Assembly: GCA_022376515.1 (NCBI GenBank)
Contig: WTXI01000121.1
Location: forward strand, 1-64,000
Reading direction: 5' to 3'
DNA: 64,000 nt
Source: Lactifluus volemus
Taxonomy: Eukaryota > Basidiomycota > Agaricomycetes > Russulales > Russulaceae
The number at the start of each line of letters is the position of its first letter. The first letter of the stretch is position 1. A program made the position numbers and the translations under genes. Of the stretch, positions 25,201 to 35,494 are shown in pieces. The notes under the pieces were generated by a model, which had not been told where the DNA came from, ran no database searches, and was given only the letters and a program-made list of their open reading frames with translations.

Positions 25201-25799
25201 AGCCGCAAGAGGTGCCAGACTCCCGCATCTGGTTACCATATCTGTTTTGCTCTCCGCAGCCTTATGTTAGAGTCGCTCTTAGGCGGTGAGTAATTTATTC
25301 CTTTTCCCCACTCAGCGTTGACGAGCTCACTGCGTTTTCTGTTTCTCTTCACGTAGTTATTCCATCTCGTTGTCGTGGCTGTCGATCACGCTTAGCCGCG
25401 GGCTATGTAGCTGTTGGCTCTTGGTATTCTGCCTCCCAAGCACGGCGCTTAATTGCACCTCGTGGTTGGTCTCCGCTCAGGTTTGCCATGACCTGAATGG
25501 GTTCAGAAACTCGCTCCAATGAGCATCACTCCTCGACACGTCTGCCAGGTCCTCGAAGTGTTTATACTGTTGACTGTACCATACATGTAAATCGTTTAAA
25601 AATGCACACAAACGGTACACTGTGCAATTGTATATATACAGTACTGTCAATGGACCGGAAAGGAAGGCATTCAAATCGAAGGGATGTGAGAAATTCCTGC
25701 ATAGGTGCCAATGGACTTTTCCGGACAGCGATGACAACTGAAGATGTGAAGCGGAGGCTGGGAGAGGCTCGGGACGGATTCCGGATCCGACCGACATCA
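22296..25799. other. Long region without a recognisable gene
   Basis: No intact gene is seen. 23000-24030 contains minus-strand open pieces with hydrophobic character (for example 23199-23426) that suggest another decayed membrane protein. 24100-25200 contains Pro/Ser-rich open frames of no known family. These are possible relics only. Confidence 0.25.
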
Positions 25800-25890
25800 T
25801 GACAACCCTGGGACCCCAGGCTTCAGGATTTTGGACACATGTAACGTGTGGTAGAACGAGGGGAACGCGTGTACACTAATTGCTATTGGC
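25800..25890 (-). repeat. Short dispersed repeat (inverted copy)
   Basis: The reverse complement contains cgttcccctcgttctaccac, acgttacatgtgtcc and cctggggtcccagg, matching about 34555-34640. Confidence 0.5.
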
Positions 25891-26379
25891 GTCGGAGTGA
25901 GTGCGAGGTCGCCTATAATGCCAGTGCCCGCAATGCATGGGGGGCCCCGAAGGCCTGAACGTTCACCAAGACACCTAACTTAAGTGCACTGACCCATTTT
26001 TTTGTGATTTTTATCCGCATGAATTTGGGCAAATTTTATCCGTTCTTAGGCTCAATTCTCAGTCTAGACACCATTTTTTATCCGCACCACAGATCATAGG
26101 CATTAAAAAAAAATTTTTTTTTGGACAAAAATGATGAGTTGACTGGGCACATCTAGCGGACTTTGAATCGACTTGCCCATAGCCGTTTGGCCCGCGTATT
26201 GTAAGACCTGACGACTGAGCGGCCCTAATATAGTATGGGGGTTCCAACGGGCAACGAAAGGGGAAGAAGCGCCGGGTGTCAGCGGAATACTTAAAGGCAC
26301 CTCTGACACCTGTCTCACTTCGTGAATTCCCATGACCAAGTGCCAGCTCGCTTCGTCCACAATCCTGCCCACTGCCCAA

Positions 26380-27420
26380 CTCGAGCCTCTGATACTTTCC
26401 TTATATTTTTACGCTCTAGGCAATATAAAGGTGACTCGTTTAGCCCACGATATGGCCTACTCCCTGAAGCAAAATGACCAAGTGAAGGAGTGAAAGAATT
26501 TGTGTCAGTAAGACATTACTGTACTACATTTCCTTTCAAGCTTTGCTAATATTAGGACAGAAAAAATTCAGGCCCAACCGCACCCAAGACCGTAGGCGAC
26601 AGGTGAAGCGAGGCAGCCAGGAAGAATCATAACGAAAAAAAAACAGATATTTACGACGGTACAGCCTATTCCCTCTGGTTTCAACTTCAGTAGTTGCCAT
26701 CCACAATATGGATGACGCTGCGAAGGTGTTGTCGTTTGTCTGCAAGGTCGGACCCTTCAACGCTGGGGGCAGGGAGTGTGGGAAATTCCCCTCCGTTTTG
26801 GTGAGTGCTGCATGTCCGTTGGATGACTAACACCACCCGATATGGATAATAAGCTCTTCGAAAGCCTTCCCCGTGACCTGCTCTTGATGTGGTGTGCAAA
26901 TGGATGCGGCGGGTGGTCGCTGACCCGGCTGATGGGGGGTGGTTGATCCCTTGTGAAGACATGCTCATTGAAGTTGCTCGGAGGCCTTTAGCTCCAAACT
27001 GAGGTTTGGAGCTGTCGTATACTCCGGAGATTACGGTGAGGATTTACGAAGACCGAACTAATCCGTCGAATGGATTGTGCTGGGTATGACGATGAGGCAC
27101 GTCAGCGCATAGATAAACCGAAAGAGCGATGGTGTAGGACACAGGTAAGGTGCTCACCGGATGGCCACTGGTCCCCCGGTTGTTGCGCGACCCCAACGAT
27201 AACTACCCTACACCAGATCTCGGCAAGTCATCGTCGTCGTCGGTTGCGCCATGGTCGGTCGCGCCATTCTTGAAACGTGAGATCACGTTTGGTCGTCTGG
27301 GCATTTCGGGGTTCTGTATGAGTTGACGCAGAAGGCCTGGGTTCGTGCGATCTGCGTCTGCGAAACAAACGGATGAAACCCCGGAACCCTAAAAGGTGTC
27401 AATCCGTGTGCTTAGACGAC
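26380..27420 (-). repeat. Dispersed unrecognised gene family, copy 3 (inverted, decayed)
   Basis: Its reverse complement follows copy 2 (16640-17660). The segment DLTFQEWRDRPW is encoded near 27240-27290. The shared block gggtggtgttagtcatcc is near 26820-26850, ttgtggatggcaactactg near 26690-26710, and cacttggtcattttgcttca near 26465-26490. With copy 2 it forms a long inverted pair about 8.7 kb apart. Identity looks moderate, with indels. There is no intact frame. Confidence 0.55.
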
Positions 27421-27709
27421 TTGAGATGATCATACATGTTATAGTCGGACGAGTTTCCTCAGGCATGAGAAAGATTGTGGAAGAATAGAAATTTTTGGAG
27501 TATTATTTGGTAGAATAAGGAAGACAGGCTAAGAGGACGTCCTGGGACTGGGGCGGGTGAGGAAGGCGGGAGAAAAGAGAAGGGAGAAATGAGGCTGTAT
27601 CGATCACGTGACTAGCCTCGAGGTCGTGCCTGGAGATACATATTATGCGGGTCATACTACCGTTGAGTAGTCGAAACATTTTGGAGAGCAAGAAGGTTTT
27701 CCCACTTGT

Positions 27710-27935
27710 GTTTGCCGATCATAACCTCAACACCATCTGGGCCGTTTATCTTGCCGTGCACTGGTGGCTGTATACCCGACATGACGGCCGGCGCAATGCA
27801 AACCCCCAAGCACAACCGTGAGAGGCGCTTGTCGATGCTTACATTGGCGAGCATCAGACCATGTCCCCCGATGAACGCACAGCTACAGCTGAGGGTGTGT
27901 GGCACTCAAAGAAAGCCCAAGTACCGACGATATCG
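27710..27935 (+). pseudogene. Kei1 exon 3 fragment
   Basis: The + strand translates to FADHNLNTIWAVYLAVHWW, then RHDGRRNANPQAQP, a stop (27819-27821), and ALVDAYIGEHQTMSPDERTA. This corresponds to exon 3 of the intact Kei1 gene (44234-44512). The fragment lies in the opposite orientation to that gene. No other Kei1 exons adjoin it. Confidence 0.8.
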
Positions 27936-28169
27936 TCCTTGGCTACGTGATTTCGATTTCTCTCTCCGTCAGTGCATAATCAATGTCATGGACCAACTGG
28001 CAACTAGGACACCTATCTCACCATTCCTGTGAGATCATCCTCGTAATTGTAAACATCGGTTCATTCGCAATCATATTGTAAATTTAAAAAAAGGATCATT
28101 GGGATTATGATGCTATGGCGATCTGAACCACGATGTGTGTACCTTCCGCTCGAGAATGGTAGTGCTTGT

Positions 28170-28265
28170 CAATATGCAAATCTTGGTGCATCGTATATGG
28201 CAAGTCCTTGGCTAAATGCAAGTGGTACTCCTTCCAGTGCGCGTCGCAGCAAAAAAAGTGGTGTG
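28170..28265 (-). pseudogene. Kinase-like gene fragment (5' part)
   Basis: It matches about 41540-41600 of the kinase-like gene: ttggtgcatcgtatatggca, then gtccttggctaaatgcaag. It lies beside a PQ-loop exon 1 fragment in the same relative arrangement as the intact locus. Confidence 0.65.
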
Positions 28266-28489
28266 AAAAATAGGCAGACTCCTTGAAAAAGACTCAGATT
28301 GGGCTTTTCTGTTTTTATATCCGCATTTGTATTCCGCAACACCGCAACATGTAACTAGTATAACAAAGACGCGGTCCCCGAATGGACAGGAAGGCAGCGT
28401 GGGGAGGACAGTGGTCGTAAGCAGAGTACTGGACGTTTTCGTGGCAAAAAGCTCAGATTCAGTCGGGCTTTGGGCTGAATTGCGCAGCC

Positions 28490-28615
28490 CAGAGGCAGCG
28501 CCATGTCTGCGACTGAACGTGTTTGGAACTATGGGTATGACTATTTTCTTCGTGACTTCACAACAGAAGCGCTGGATGACACACATGCTTCGCAACCTCG
28601 TTCTGGACTGTTGGA
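28490..28615 (+). pseudogene. PQ-loop gene fragment (exon 1 and intron 1)
   Basis: It matches 41915-42045: ccatgtctgcgactgaacgt, gtttggaactatgggtatga and then ggatgacacac. The ATG and the GTATGA donor are kept, but the downstream exon is missing here. Exons 2 onwards reappear at 32896 beyond the mobile insertion. Confidence 0.7.
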
Positions 28616-30193
28616 ATGGGAGTAGTTACCTTGCTTGCAAGGTATTCTGTAGGAGTCGAAAGTCGCCTTCTTACTAATCCCGTTAGTAATCCTCTTCACG
28701 TGGCCTTTTTTCCTATATTGGCCATCCATCCATCCTTTTCTGGTCTTCCGCCACTTTTTTCCCCTCGTTCGCCTACTTATTGTGTACGTTCCGCGCCATA
28801 GAAAACATTTGTTGTTGCCTATAATGAGTATGTTATTCACACACCCCAGTTCGTTGCCTCATATCCGGTCCGATGGGTGCCCTCTCCCTCTGTGCTTTCT
28901 TTCAGTTTTTCTTGATCCTTGCGTCTGTGTCTTCCGCCAGAACTTCTGGCTGTGTTTTCTTGTCTTGTTTGGAAGGCCTGCTCTGCTCGAACCGCTGGCT
29001 CGGAGCGCACTGGTCCTGGTCACCTCGAGGTGGTTGGGGCAACCGGTAGCGATATTCATTGCTGCCACATCTCAACTAGCAGCCTCTTGCTGTTCTTGCA
29101 CCTCGTTTCCCTCCTCTGCAGATTCGAAAATGCAAGAAATCTACATTGTCATGTTGCATTGCCTGTGCCTCCTTCTGCCATTACCAGCACCGCCTGAACA
29201 TTTGAATGTGCCACCCTTTCAGGCGCGTACCACGATTCCGCCACAACCACTTCCTAAGTCTCGCATGTGCCCAATGGTTCCTTCTGGTTGAAGGTATGTT
29301 TTGGTGACGAAAGAGAAAACTGACCCTTGTACGCAATCGTGGTGTGGTAGTAGTGCGTGCCTTTCATTCCTAGACGAAGGTCTGATATACCCGTGCTTGG
29401 CGGCAGTGCTCGCACATATTGGCTATGGGAGGAAGTCGACGAGGTGTCTGTCGATCCTCTTCCACCATTAGCAGCCGGGGGACTTCCGTGGCTTCCGTGG
29501 CTGGATGCAACTCCAGGAGGAGCAACATGGTCCAGCAGCCCACTGTCGTTGTTTACCCAGACAGCGCTGCCTTCCAAGGAGAACGAATTTTCGGATGGAG
29601 AGTGCTGACTGCCATTGTGATGAGAGGCCGATCTTGTCTGAACGCTCATATCTGAGCTGGCACGGCCTCATCCCTTTGTGGAGTTCTTGGTTCGCATTAT
29701 GATGCCCTCATCAAAGCAGGTATTTGATCCGGTGGAGCTCGTCTGTTGATGATTGCCTCATACTCCGTGGGTTTGAGATGATGAAGGATTCTGTGGGGAA
29801 GTGAACTTTTCGATAAAGACGTCCTTGCGTTCCGAATTACGCATGATGAGCCTCTGAACACGTCAAGACCAGAGCGGTGGAGAGATTCATCGAGTTGATG
29901 GCATCGAACAATCACGCCAAACAGTCTTGTGATGGTGAAGAGAAATAGTCGTCAAGAGCCAGGAGGAGTACGGGCTAGCCAAAAAAATGTCGACGATTGG
30001 TCAAATCAAGTTGGAGTGTTTAGGATGCGCACCTTGAACATCTGGATGAAGGGATGGGGTGTAGTACATTGACCAAGGGAGGGTGGGACAGACACCAGGG
30101 TAACGCACATGACCACACCGGGCAGGGAAGCACCGCCCGTGAGACAAAATAAATTCAAGCAAGGTCGAGGCCGACACCGTCGGCGCTTCTAGT
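28616..30193. other. Region without a confident gene; one Ser-rich minus-strand frame
   Basis: The minus strand at 29254-29649 has an ATG-initiated 131-codon frame rich in Ser, His and Gly, of no known family. It could be the last exon of a lost gene or chance. The rest holds short unrelated frames. Confidence 0.25.
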
Positions 30194-30640
30194 AAGACTG
30201 GCGGACCGGGGGACCTTGTACCTGGACCACGACCATGGCCGGGCACGCCTCTCACTCTACGAGTGTAGAGAAGGTTGAGAGACAACACCCCATCTCTCTC
30301 AGATATACCATCTGCCCCCCCCAAGGAGATGACCCCTCCTCCAGAAATTCACATGAACACACAGTCGCACATAGAGAACACATAAACCAGAATATGACCC
30401 CATGGAGAATACCACTCCAGATGACTGTATGACTTACAGACACACCCTAACAGGACAATAATGCCCACAGTAACCACTAACCACTGTACCAGAATACATG
30501 AGAATAAAGACCATAACCTGAAGGGGGACCTTGAGCCCGAACCACAACACCAGAGACCCCGAGAGTGAGCAGACCACACCGAGTGAACCCCCCCAAAACA
30601 GGAAGAAAACGAACCCCCTGAAAGTACAAGGCACCATCAA

Positions 30641-30658
30641 CCGCATCACAAAAAATAT
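30641..30658 (+). repeat. Left terminal inverted repeat
   Basis: CCGCATCACAAAAAATAT is the inverted partner of 32126-32143, with one mismatch. Confidence 0.75.
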
Positions 30659-31216
30659 CTAACTATGATATTCCTAAATCTTGCAAGTTCATATCTATCT
30701 GACAAGGTGATCTTGCCCTTTGAGTGAAATCATGATCTTATTTAGTTCCAGGCAATATCCTGAACTACCTAGCTAGATTGATCTTATCTATCATATCTAT
30801 CAAAATAATAATGAACTGGGTAATCTGGCAATATCAGTGTAATCTTGCAATATCTAGATGATCTTAGGTACCTTACAATATCTAGGTGACCTTAGGTATC
30901 TAGCTATATCATGAGGTGTCATGCTCACCTTGCTCACCTTGCTCACCTTGTGGTATCATGCTCACCTGGCATGATCAGAGTTACCTATCTAGATAAGGTA
31001 ATAAATAAATAAATAAAAAATAAAAATCCATAGTAATTTAGATGATAACTAAAACTAGTCTTCTTTTATTTTAATTGATAATTAGCTTCTAATATACCCT
31101 GCATATAAGTCCTTATTTATCTTATTTTATCATGACAAGTGATATCTAAACCTCTTATACCATTTTTACTCAAGTTATCCAAATAACAGTTCACTTAAAT
31201 ATATTTTTATTGAAAA

Positions 31217-31285
31217 GTGGCCATTTGAAGGATTGAACCAAAGACCTCTTAAACATAATGCTATTAACCACTAAGCCATCTGATC
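31217..31285 (-). ncRNA. tRNA-derived segment with A and B boxes (SINE-head-like)
   Basis: On the minus strand a perfect A-box-type motif TGGCTTAGTGG (31268-31278) is followed about 30 bp later by a B-box-like GGTTCAATCC (31230-31239), one base short of the consensus. The spacing is that of a tRNA gene. The flanking arms do not pair into a proper acceptor stem, so it is not a working tRNA. It is most likely a tRNA-derived promoter or relic inside the AT-rich element. Confidence 0.5.
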
Positions 31286-31369
31286 TTATCTGCACAAACC
31301 CTGATCTTCTATTTTAACACTAAGTTATTGTAGTACTAGGTGCTTAATCTTATATTACTTAAGCTTGTA

Positions 31370-31755
31370 TATCTAAAGATAATGTAAAGTTCCAGTTTGG
31401 CATGTTAGAGCAACCATGATATTAGTGAATCTCCCATGATACCTAAATGACCTTGCTCACCTTGCAAGATTATAGTGCTCAAGTTTACCTTGCTTGACCT
31501 TGCATATCTAGGGATAATATAAAGTTCCTGTCTGGCGTGCTAGAGCAGTCATGATATTAATAAATCTGGCATGATATCTAAATGACCTTGCTCACCTTGC
31601 AAGATTACAGTGCTCATGTTCATCTTGCTTAACCTTGCATACCTAGAGATAATATAAAGTTCAAGTTTGGCATGCTGGAGCAGTCATGATATTAATAAAT
31701 CTGGCATGATATATCTAGATACCTAAGGTATCTAGCTAGGTACCTAAATGACCTT
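31370..31755 (+). repeat. 135-bp tandem repeat, about 2.8 copies
   Basis: Units start at 31370, 31505 and 31640, a period of exactly 135 bp. Each begins tatctaRRGATAATRTAAAG, passes through atgatattaataaatctggc and ends caccttgcaagattacagtg...cttgca. The third unit breaks off near 31755. It lies inside the AT-rich element and is noncoding. Confidence 0.8.
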
Positions 31756-32125
31756 TAATTACCTTGCAAGGTTATACTAGATCTTACAAGACATTAACAA
31801 GATCAGTTGATTACCCTGATAGGCAAGTCTGATCTTAATTGGCCCCTATCATGACATTATTATGGCCTTAATCACCTTGCATATACTTATAGATAAGTTT
31901 TTGCTTCCAAGATATTACATTATCATGATCTTATCTAGCCTGAGATCTTATGCTCATACATTTACCTTGCTTGATCTTTTTAGATATCTAGCTAGGAAAC
32001 TATGATCAGATTATATCAATCTTGATTATTAAGGTCATAAATGTACCTATCAAGGGAAGTGATTGATCAGATCAAATCAGACAAGATAGATAAGATCATC
32101 ATATATCTAGAAAGGTCATAGATTA

Positions 32126-32143
32126 ATATTTTTCGTGATGCGG
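32126..32143 (-). repeat. Right terminal inverted repeat
   Basis: ATATTTTTCGTGATGCGG is the reverse complement of the left end at 30641-30658, with one mismatch. Confidence 0.75.
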
Positions 32144-32891
32144 CTAACATGCCAACCGAGACCCACCCGCCATTATTGTAAGACCCCTAGCAACCAAAAA
32201 CAGACGGAAAATGCCGCCATCGAGACATGCTGGCAAAACAATGACTGCCGTAGCCCCCAGCCCACTGCACTCAGTCTGAGGCCTGATACACAAACTGAAC
32301 TGGCATCACATTGTGAGCGCACCACACATGAGAGACACCCTGGCAATGGGAATACCAACTTAACAGCAAAGATAAGATCCCAGCAATGAAAGCACTATAG
32401 ATAAAACACAATAACGAAAATACAGCACACACAGACCAACAAAGACCAATGGATGACAAGATCACAGCGACGCAAGTGCTGTGGACAGAAAACGCGATAT
32501 TGAAAACACGTGACCCACGGGAAGACACCCGATTGGATTACTCGCAATGAGGTTTTTTAGTGGGTAGATAAGCGGTTAACCCGCCACACGAGTCCCACAC
32601 TACCCCATATCAGGGGTGTGCGTAAAAGCATTTTTTGCCCTCACCGAGATCCCGGACCTCTTCAGCCCGCTCCAGCGTTTAGATAGAGCTGTTAGATAAC
32701 CTAGTTGTTATTATCTCCTGCTATCTAATATACCGCTTCACAAAAAAAAAGACTGGCGGACCGGCGAGAACCCCAAGGATGACGTAAGGAGACGTAACTT
32801 ACGACTGGCGAGGCAGGGCTCTGTTGTCGTGGATTGACCTTAACGTAAGGTTAGGTGTAGCCTCCACTAACTTAGGTACACGCCCCTCCAC

Positions 32892-34115
32892 CGTGCATGC
32901 AGCTCATTCCTCAGCTCATCAAAACCTGGCGTACCAAGTCCACCGAGGGCCTCTCACCTGGCTCGTGTAAGCCCTTCTTCAGAGAGATCAAGTACATCAG
33001 CCACTGTACCTCCCCAACTGACATTTTCGCACTTACGATTCGCGCTCAACAAACAACAGATTCCTCTGGGGCATCGCGGCGCTCACGCTCGGCGTATATA
33101 TCATCATTCAGGGTCTAAACATTCCTATAAATGTGCAGCCACAACTCTTTGGACTCTTCGCTCTGCTCTCGTGGGGACAGTTCCTGCATTATGTTGCCGC
33201 CCACTCGCGTACGTGATGCACTGCAGTGCTGAGTTGCACACTCGCCCAGAGTCAGAGTCGACCTGTGGGGCGCGCTCGAGGTTGCACATGTATTTGCTCT
33301 CCGCGTGAGTTGTTGAGTTGTGTCTTATATTGGTGCTGATTGAATGGGGGGACGCACTATCAGCCAGGCCATGACCTTCTCCAGATTAATACAGCCACGA
33401 CGTCAACAACAGGCCCATTCGACAGAGAAAATATTGTTAATAATCAGGATACACTACCAAATGTGCCCATGACAACGAACCAGGACGAGAGAGTCTGAGT
33501 ACGTGACTGCCGCTATCGCGTCGAAGCGATGCTTAAGGACGAGGATGCCGCCGAAGCAGATGAAGGTGAGAGAGATGCCAAGGACGGCGCGGTACTTGTA
33601 AATCTCGTAGAATTGTGTCTCAAATACGCAAAAAAATCTACGACTTGACGGAACGATGTCTTTTTGCGGTACTTACCGGAGAGCGATGGGAGCATCAGGG
33701 CCGAGCTCAGAATCCGGAAAACCGCATGCCATGTTGCCTGCGGGCATCCCGCACCTGTACGAATTTATTGTTCCATGTGGCTGTGCTCGACCTCGATGGG
33801 CAATGGAATGACCTTTCAATTTCAAAAGTTACTAGTCACTCGTTAGGTACAAATTTCAACCCGCGCGAGTAAACGTATCCAGAGTAGGGATGATCATTCC
33901 ACAGCTACCTATACAGTAATGTCTGTGCTAGGATGGCGCAGAGCGCCACTTTATCCAAGTCGCTTTGAATGGTCGACAGGGTATGACAGTTGTCAATCAC
34001 CATCCATAACTTTGTTGGGTCCCTGTTACTTGTGTTAGTACATTAATTGGCCTGGTATAACGACCAGTATCACTCGTGAGAAAAGGGAAGTTGCAAGTGG
34101 GAACCTAAGAAACAC
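32892..34115 (+). pseudogene. PQ-loop gene copy, rearranged
   Basis: 32896-33310 follows exons 2 and 3 of the intact gene (LIPQLIKTWRTKSTEGLSP, then the tttggactcttcgctctgctctcgtgg region), with indels. The block at about 33490-33770 matches exons 4-5 and the intron between them, but on the opposite strand: its reverse complement reads FYEIYKYRAVLGIS and HRFDAIAAVTYS. From about 33760 to 34115 the match to the intact 3' flank (43228-43612) is forward again. The middle has therefore been inverted. The copy is dead. Exon 1 of the same copy probably lies at 28490, separated by the mobile insertion. Confidence 0.8.
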
Positions 34116-35489
34116 CGTGAATGTACTCCAAAGAGCACGCATGAGTTTGAAAAGAGGGGTGAGCTTTCGCTGGGGTTTTCTCCATGTATTTCGCAGCCTA
34201 GTACTTGAGTAGTAGTACTACTAACGTCTATCAGAGGTTCGTACTGTTACGGTGTGACAGCCGCGAGGTTGGTTGAGACTCCGCTTCAAGGGACCTTTTC
34301 CTTTATCTATCACGTGATGCAGACCTCCTTTGACGAGAGTGACGATGGTCAAAAAAGGAATACTGTTGCAGCTCAAGATCCTGCTCTATTTCTACCTGGA
34401 ATACATTTATATGGTACTGTACATGTTATAAATAAAAGCCGGTGTTGATTGAGACAGTGCATGCAGAGATATTTGAAGATTACGAACCAATGGTGATTAC
34501 AATTCAGAACCTCTGGTCAAATACAATAATGGCGCCGGGATGGCCCGTAATTAGTGGACACGCGTTCCCCTCGTTCCACCACACGTTACATGTGTCCTCC
34601 TGAAGCCTGGAGTCCCAGATCCTGGGGTCCGAGATTCAGCATCTGATCCCAAAAATCATCACATCAATGCCCTCCCTATTTTATTTTCGAAGGTCAAGCG
34701 TTGCGTAGTTCCCGTCAACTTCCCGATGACGCACCCCAAATGGGTTACTATTAGCGTTCACCATGTGTTCATTGATGCCTTGTACAGTACACAGACTTTC
34801 AGTCTTGCTTACAGTCTTGCGGTATGTATTTGACAGTACAATTGATATACACGTGATGCAGAAACGCCTTGACCCCCACGGATTTTGCATCTGATATCGA
34901 CCGTGGCTATCAGATGAGGTCGATGAACCCTGCCTGGACGACGCCACATCCCCATTCGCTGAACACCGATTGCGATTGATAATTAGTATTGCCACGGCTG
35001 CATGAGATTGTTGGATTTGGATTGGTTGGAGATGTTAGGCTTTGCAGATACTAGAATTGCTACTCATTACAGACAGTTCCATCAACTCCTCCAGACGTCC
35101 GTGTGAATGAAATGCGCGATGCTCACGAGAGCCGCATTTGGAGCCAAGCCGAGCTGATTGACGGCTCAATCTGGCAAGCGGCTCATGAGTGTCTCAAGTC
35201 CACCAAGATATAAGTCAGTTGTTTGGTTTGGTGCTGCCAGTAGCTCGGCCTGGCTGCATGGCACAAGCTTCAGTATCAAAGTTCCTTTGCTTCTTTTATC
35301 ATACCATTATATTCTTGTACATCAAGTATATAGATACACACGTGTACAGGAAAATCGGTGGTGAGGAGGCACAAGTCAATGTTCCTGAGTCTGTCAGGCC
35401 CGAGGTACTTACACTACAAGTCCACAACGGGCACTGGATCAGAGGGCGTCAGCGGAATGGGAACGGGCCTGCCCTTTCTGGAAGGCTCT
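34116..35489. other. Region without a recognised gene
   Basis: A short dispersed repeat lies at about 34550-34640. Near 35065-35210 the + strand has a plausible exon-like frame (VRVNEMRDAHESRIWSQAEL) of unknown family, with no continuation that I can place. A small palindrome tagtagtactacta occurs near 34210. Confidence 0.3.
34550..34640 (+). repeat. Short dispersed repeat
   Basis: cgttcccctcgttccaccac, then acgttacatgtgtcc and tgaagcctgg match 20690-20745 (+) and 25800-25890 (-). Confidence 0.5.
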
Positions 35490-35494
35490 GATAC

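Larger units (their letters stand above)
30641..32143. mobile_element. AT-rich nested element with terminal inverted repeats
   Basis: The ends CCGCATCACAAAAAATAT (30641-30658) and ATATTTTTCGTGATGCGG (32126-32143) are inverted copies matching at 17 of 18 positions. A further CTATGA matches just inside. Composition switches sharply to AT-rich at both ends. The 1503-bp interior is noncoding, full of tatctag/gatctt motifs, and holds a tRNA-like segment and a 135-bp tandem repeat. No transposase is present, so this would be a MITE-like or otherwise non-autonomous element. No clear target duplication was found at its ends. Confidence 0.65.
30194..32764 (+). mobile_element. Poly-A element with target-site duplication (LINE/SINE-like), carrying a nested insertion
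   Basis: A direct repeat AAGACTGGCGGACCGG flanks the block (30194-30209 and 32749-32764). The right copy is preceded directly by an A run (about 32742-32750). A 14-16 bp duplication plus a terminal A tract is the hallmark of target-primed retrotransposition, so the inserted sequence is about 30210-32748 with its 3' end on the right. Apart from the nested AT-rich segment (30641-32143) the element is only about 1 kb. It has an A/C-rich composition and no reverse-transcriptase frame, so it is a non-autonomous or truncated copy. Its family is not recognised. Confidence 0.7.

Noticed and set aside
28782..29291. 169-codon + strand frame
   Set aside because: Composition is that of pyrimidine-rich noncoding sequence (Leu/Pro/Ser/Cys), with no domain and no partner exon.
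31217..31285. Functional tRNA gene
   Set aside because: A and B boxes are present but the acceptor stem does not pair and the B box is one base short.
30641..32143. Mitochondrial DNA insertion
   Set aside because: AT-rich composition fits, but there are no mitochondrial genes, and the inverted ends and tandem repeat point to a mobile element.
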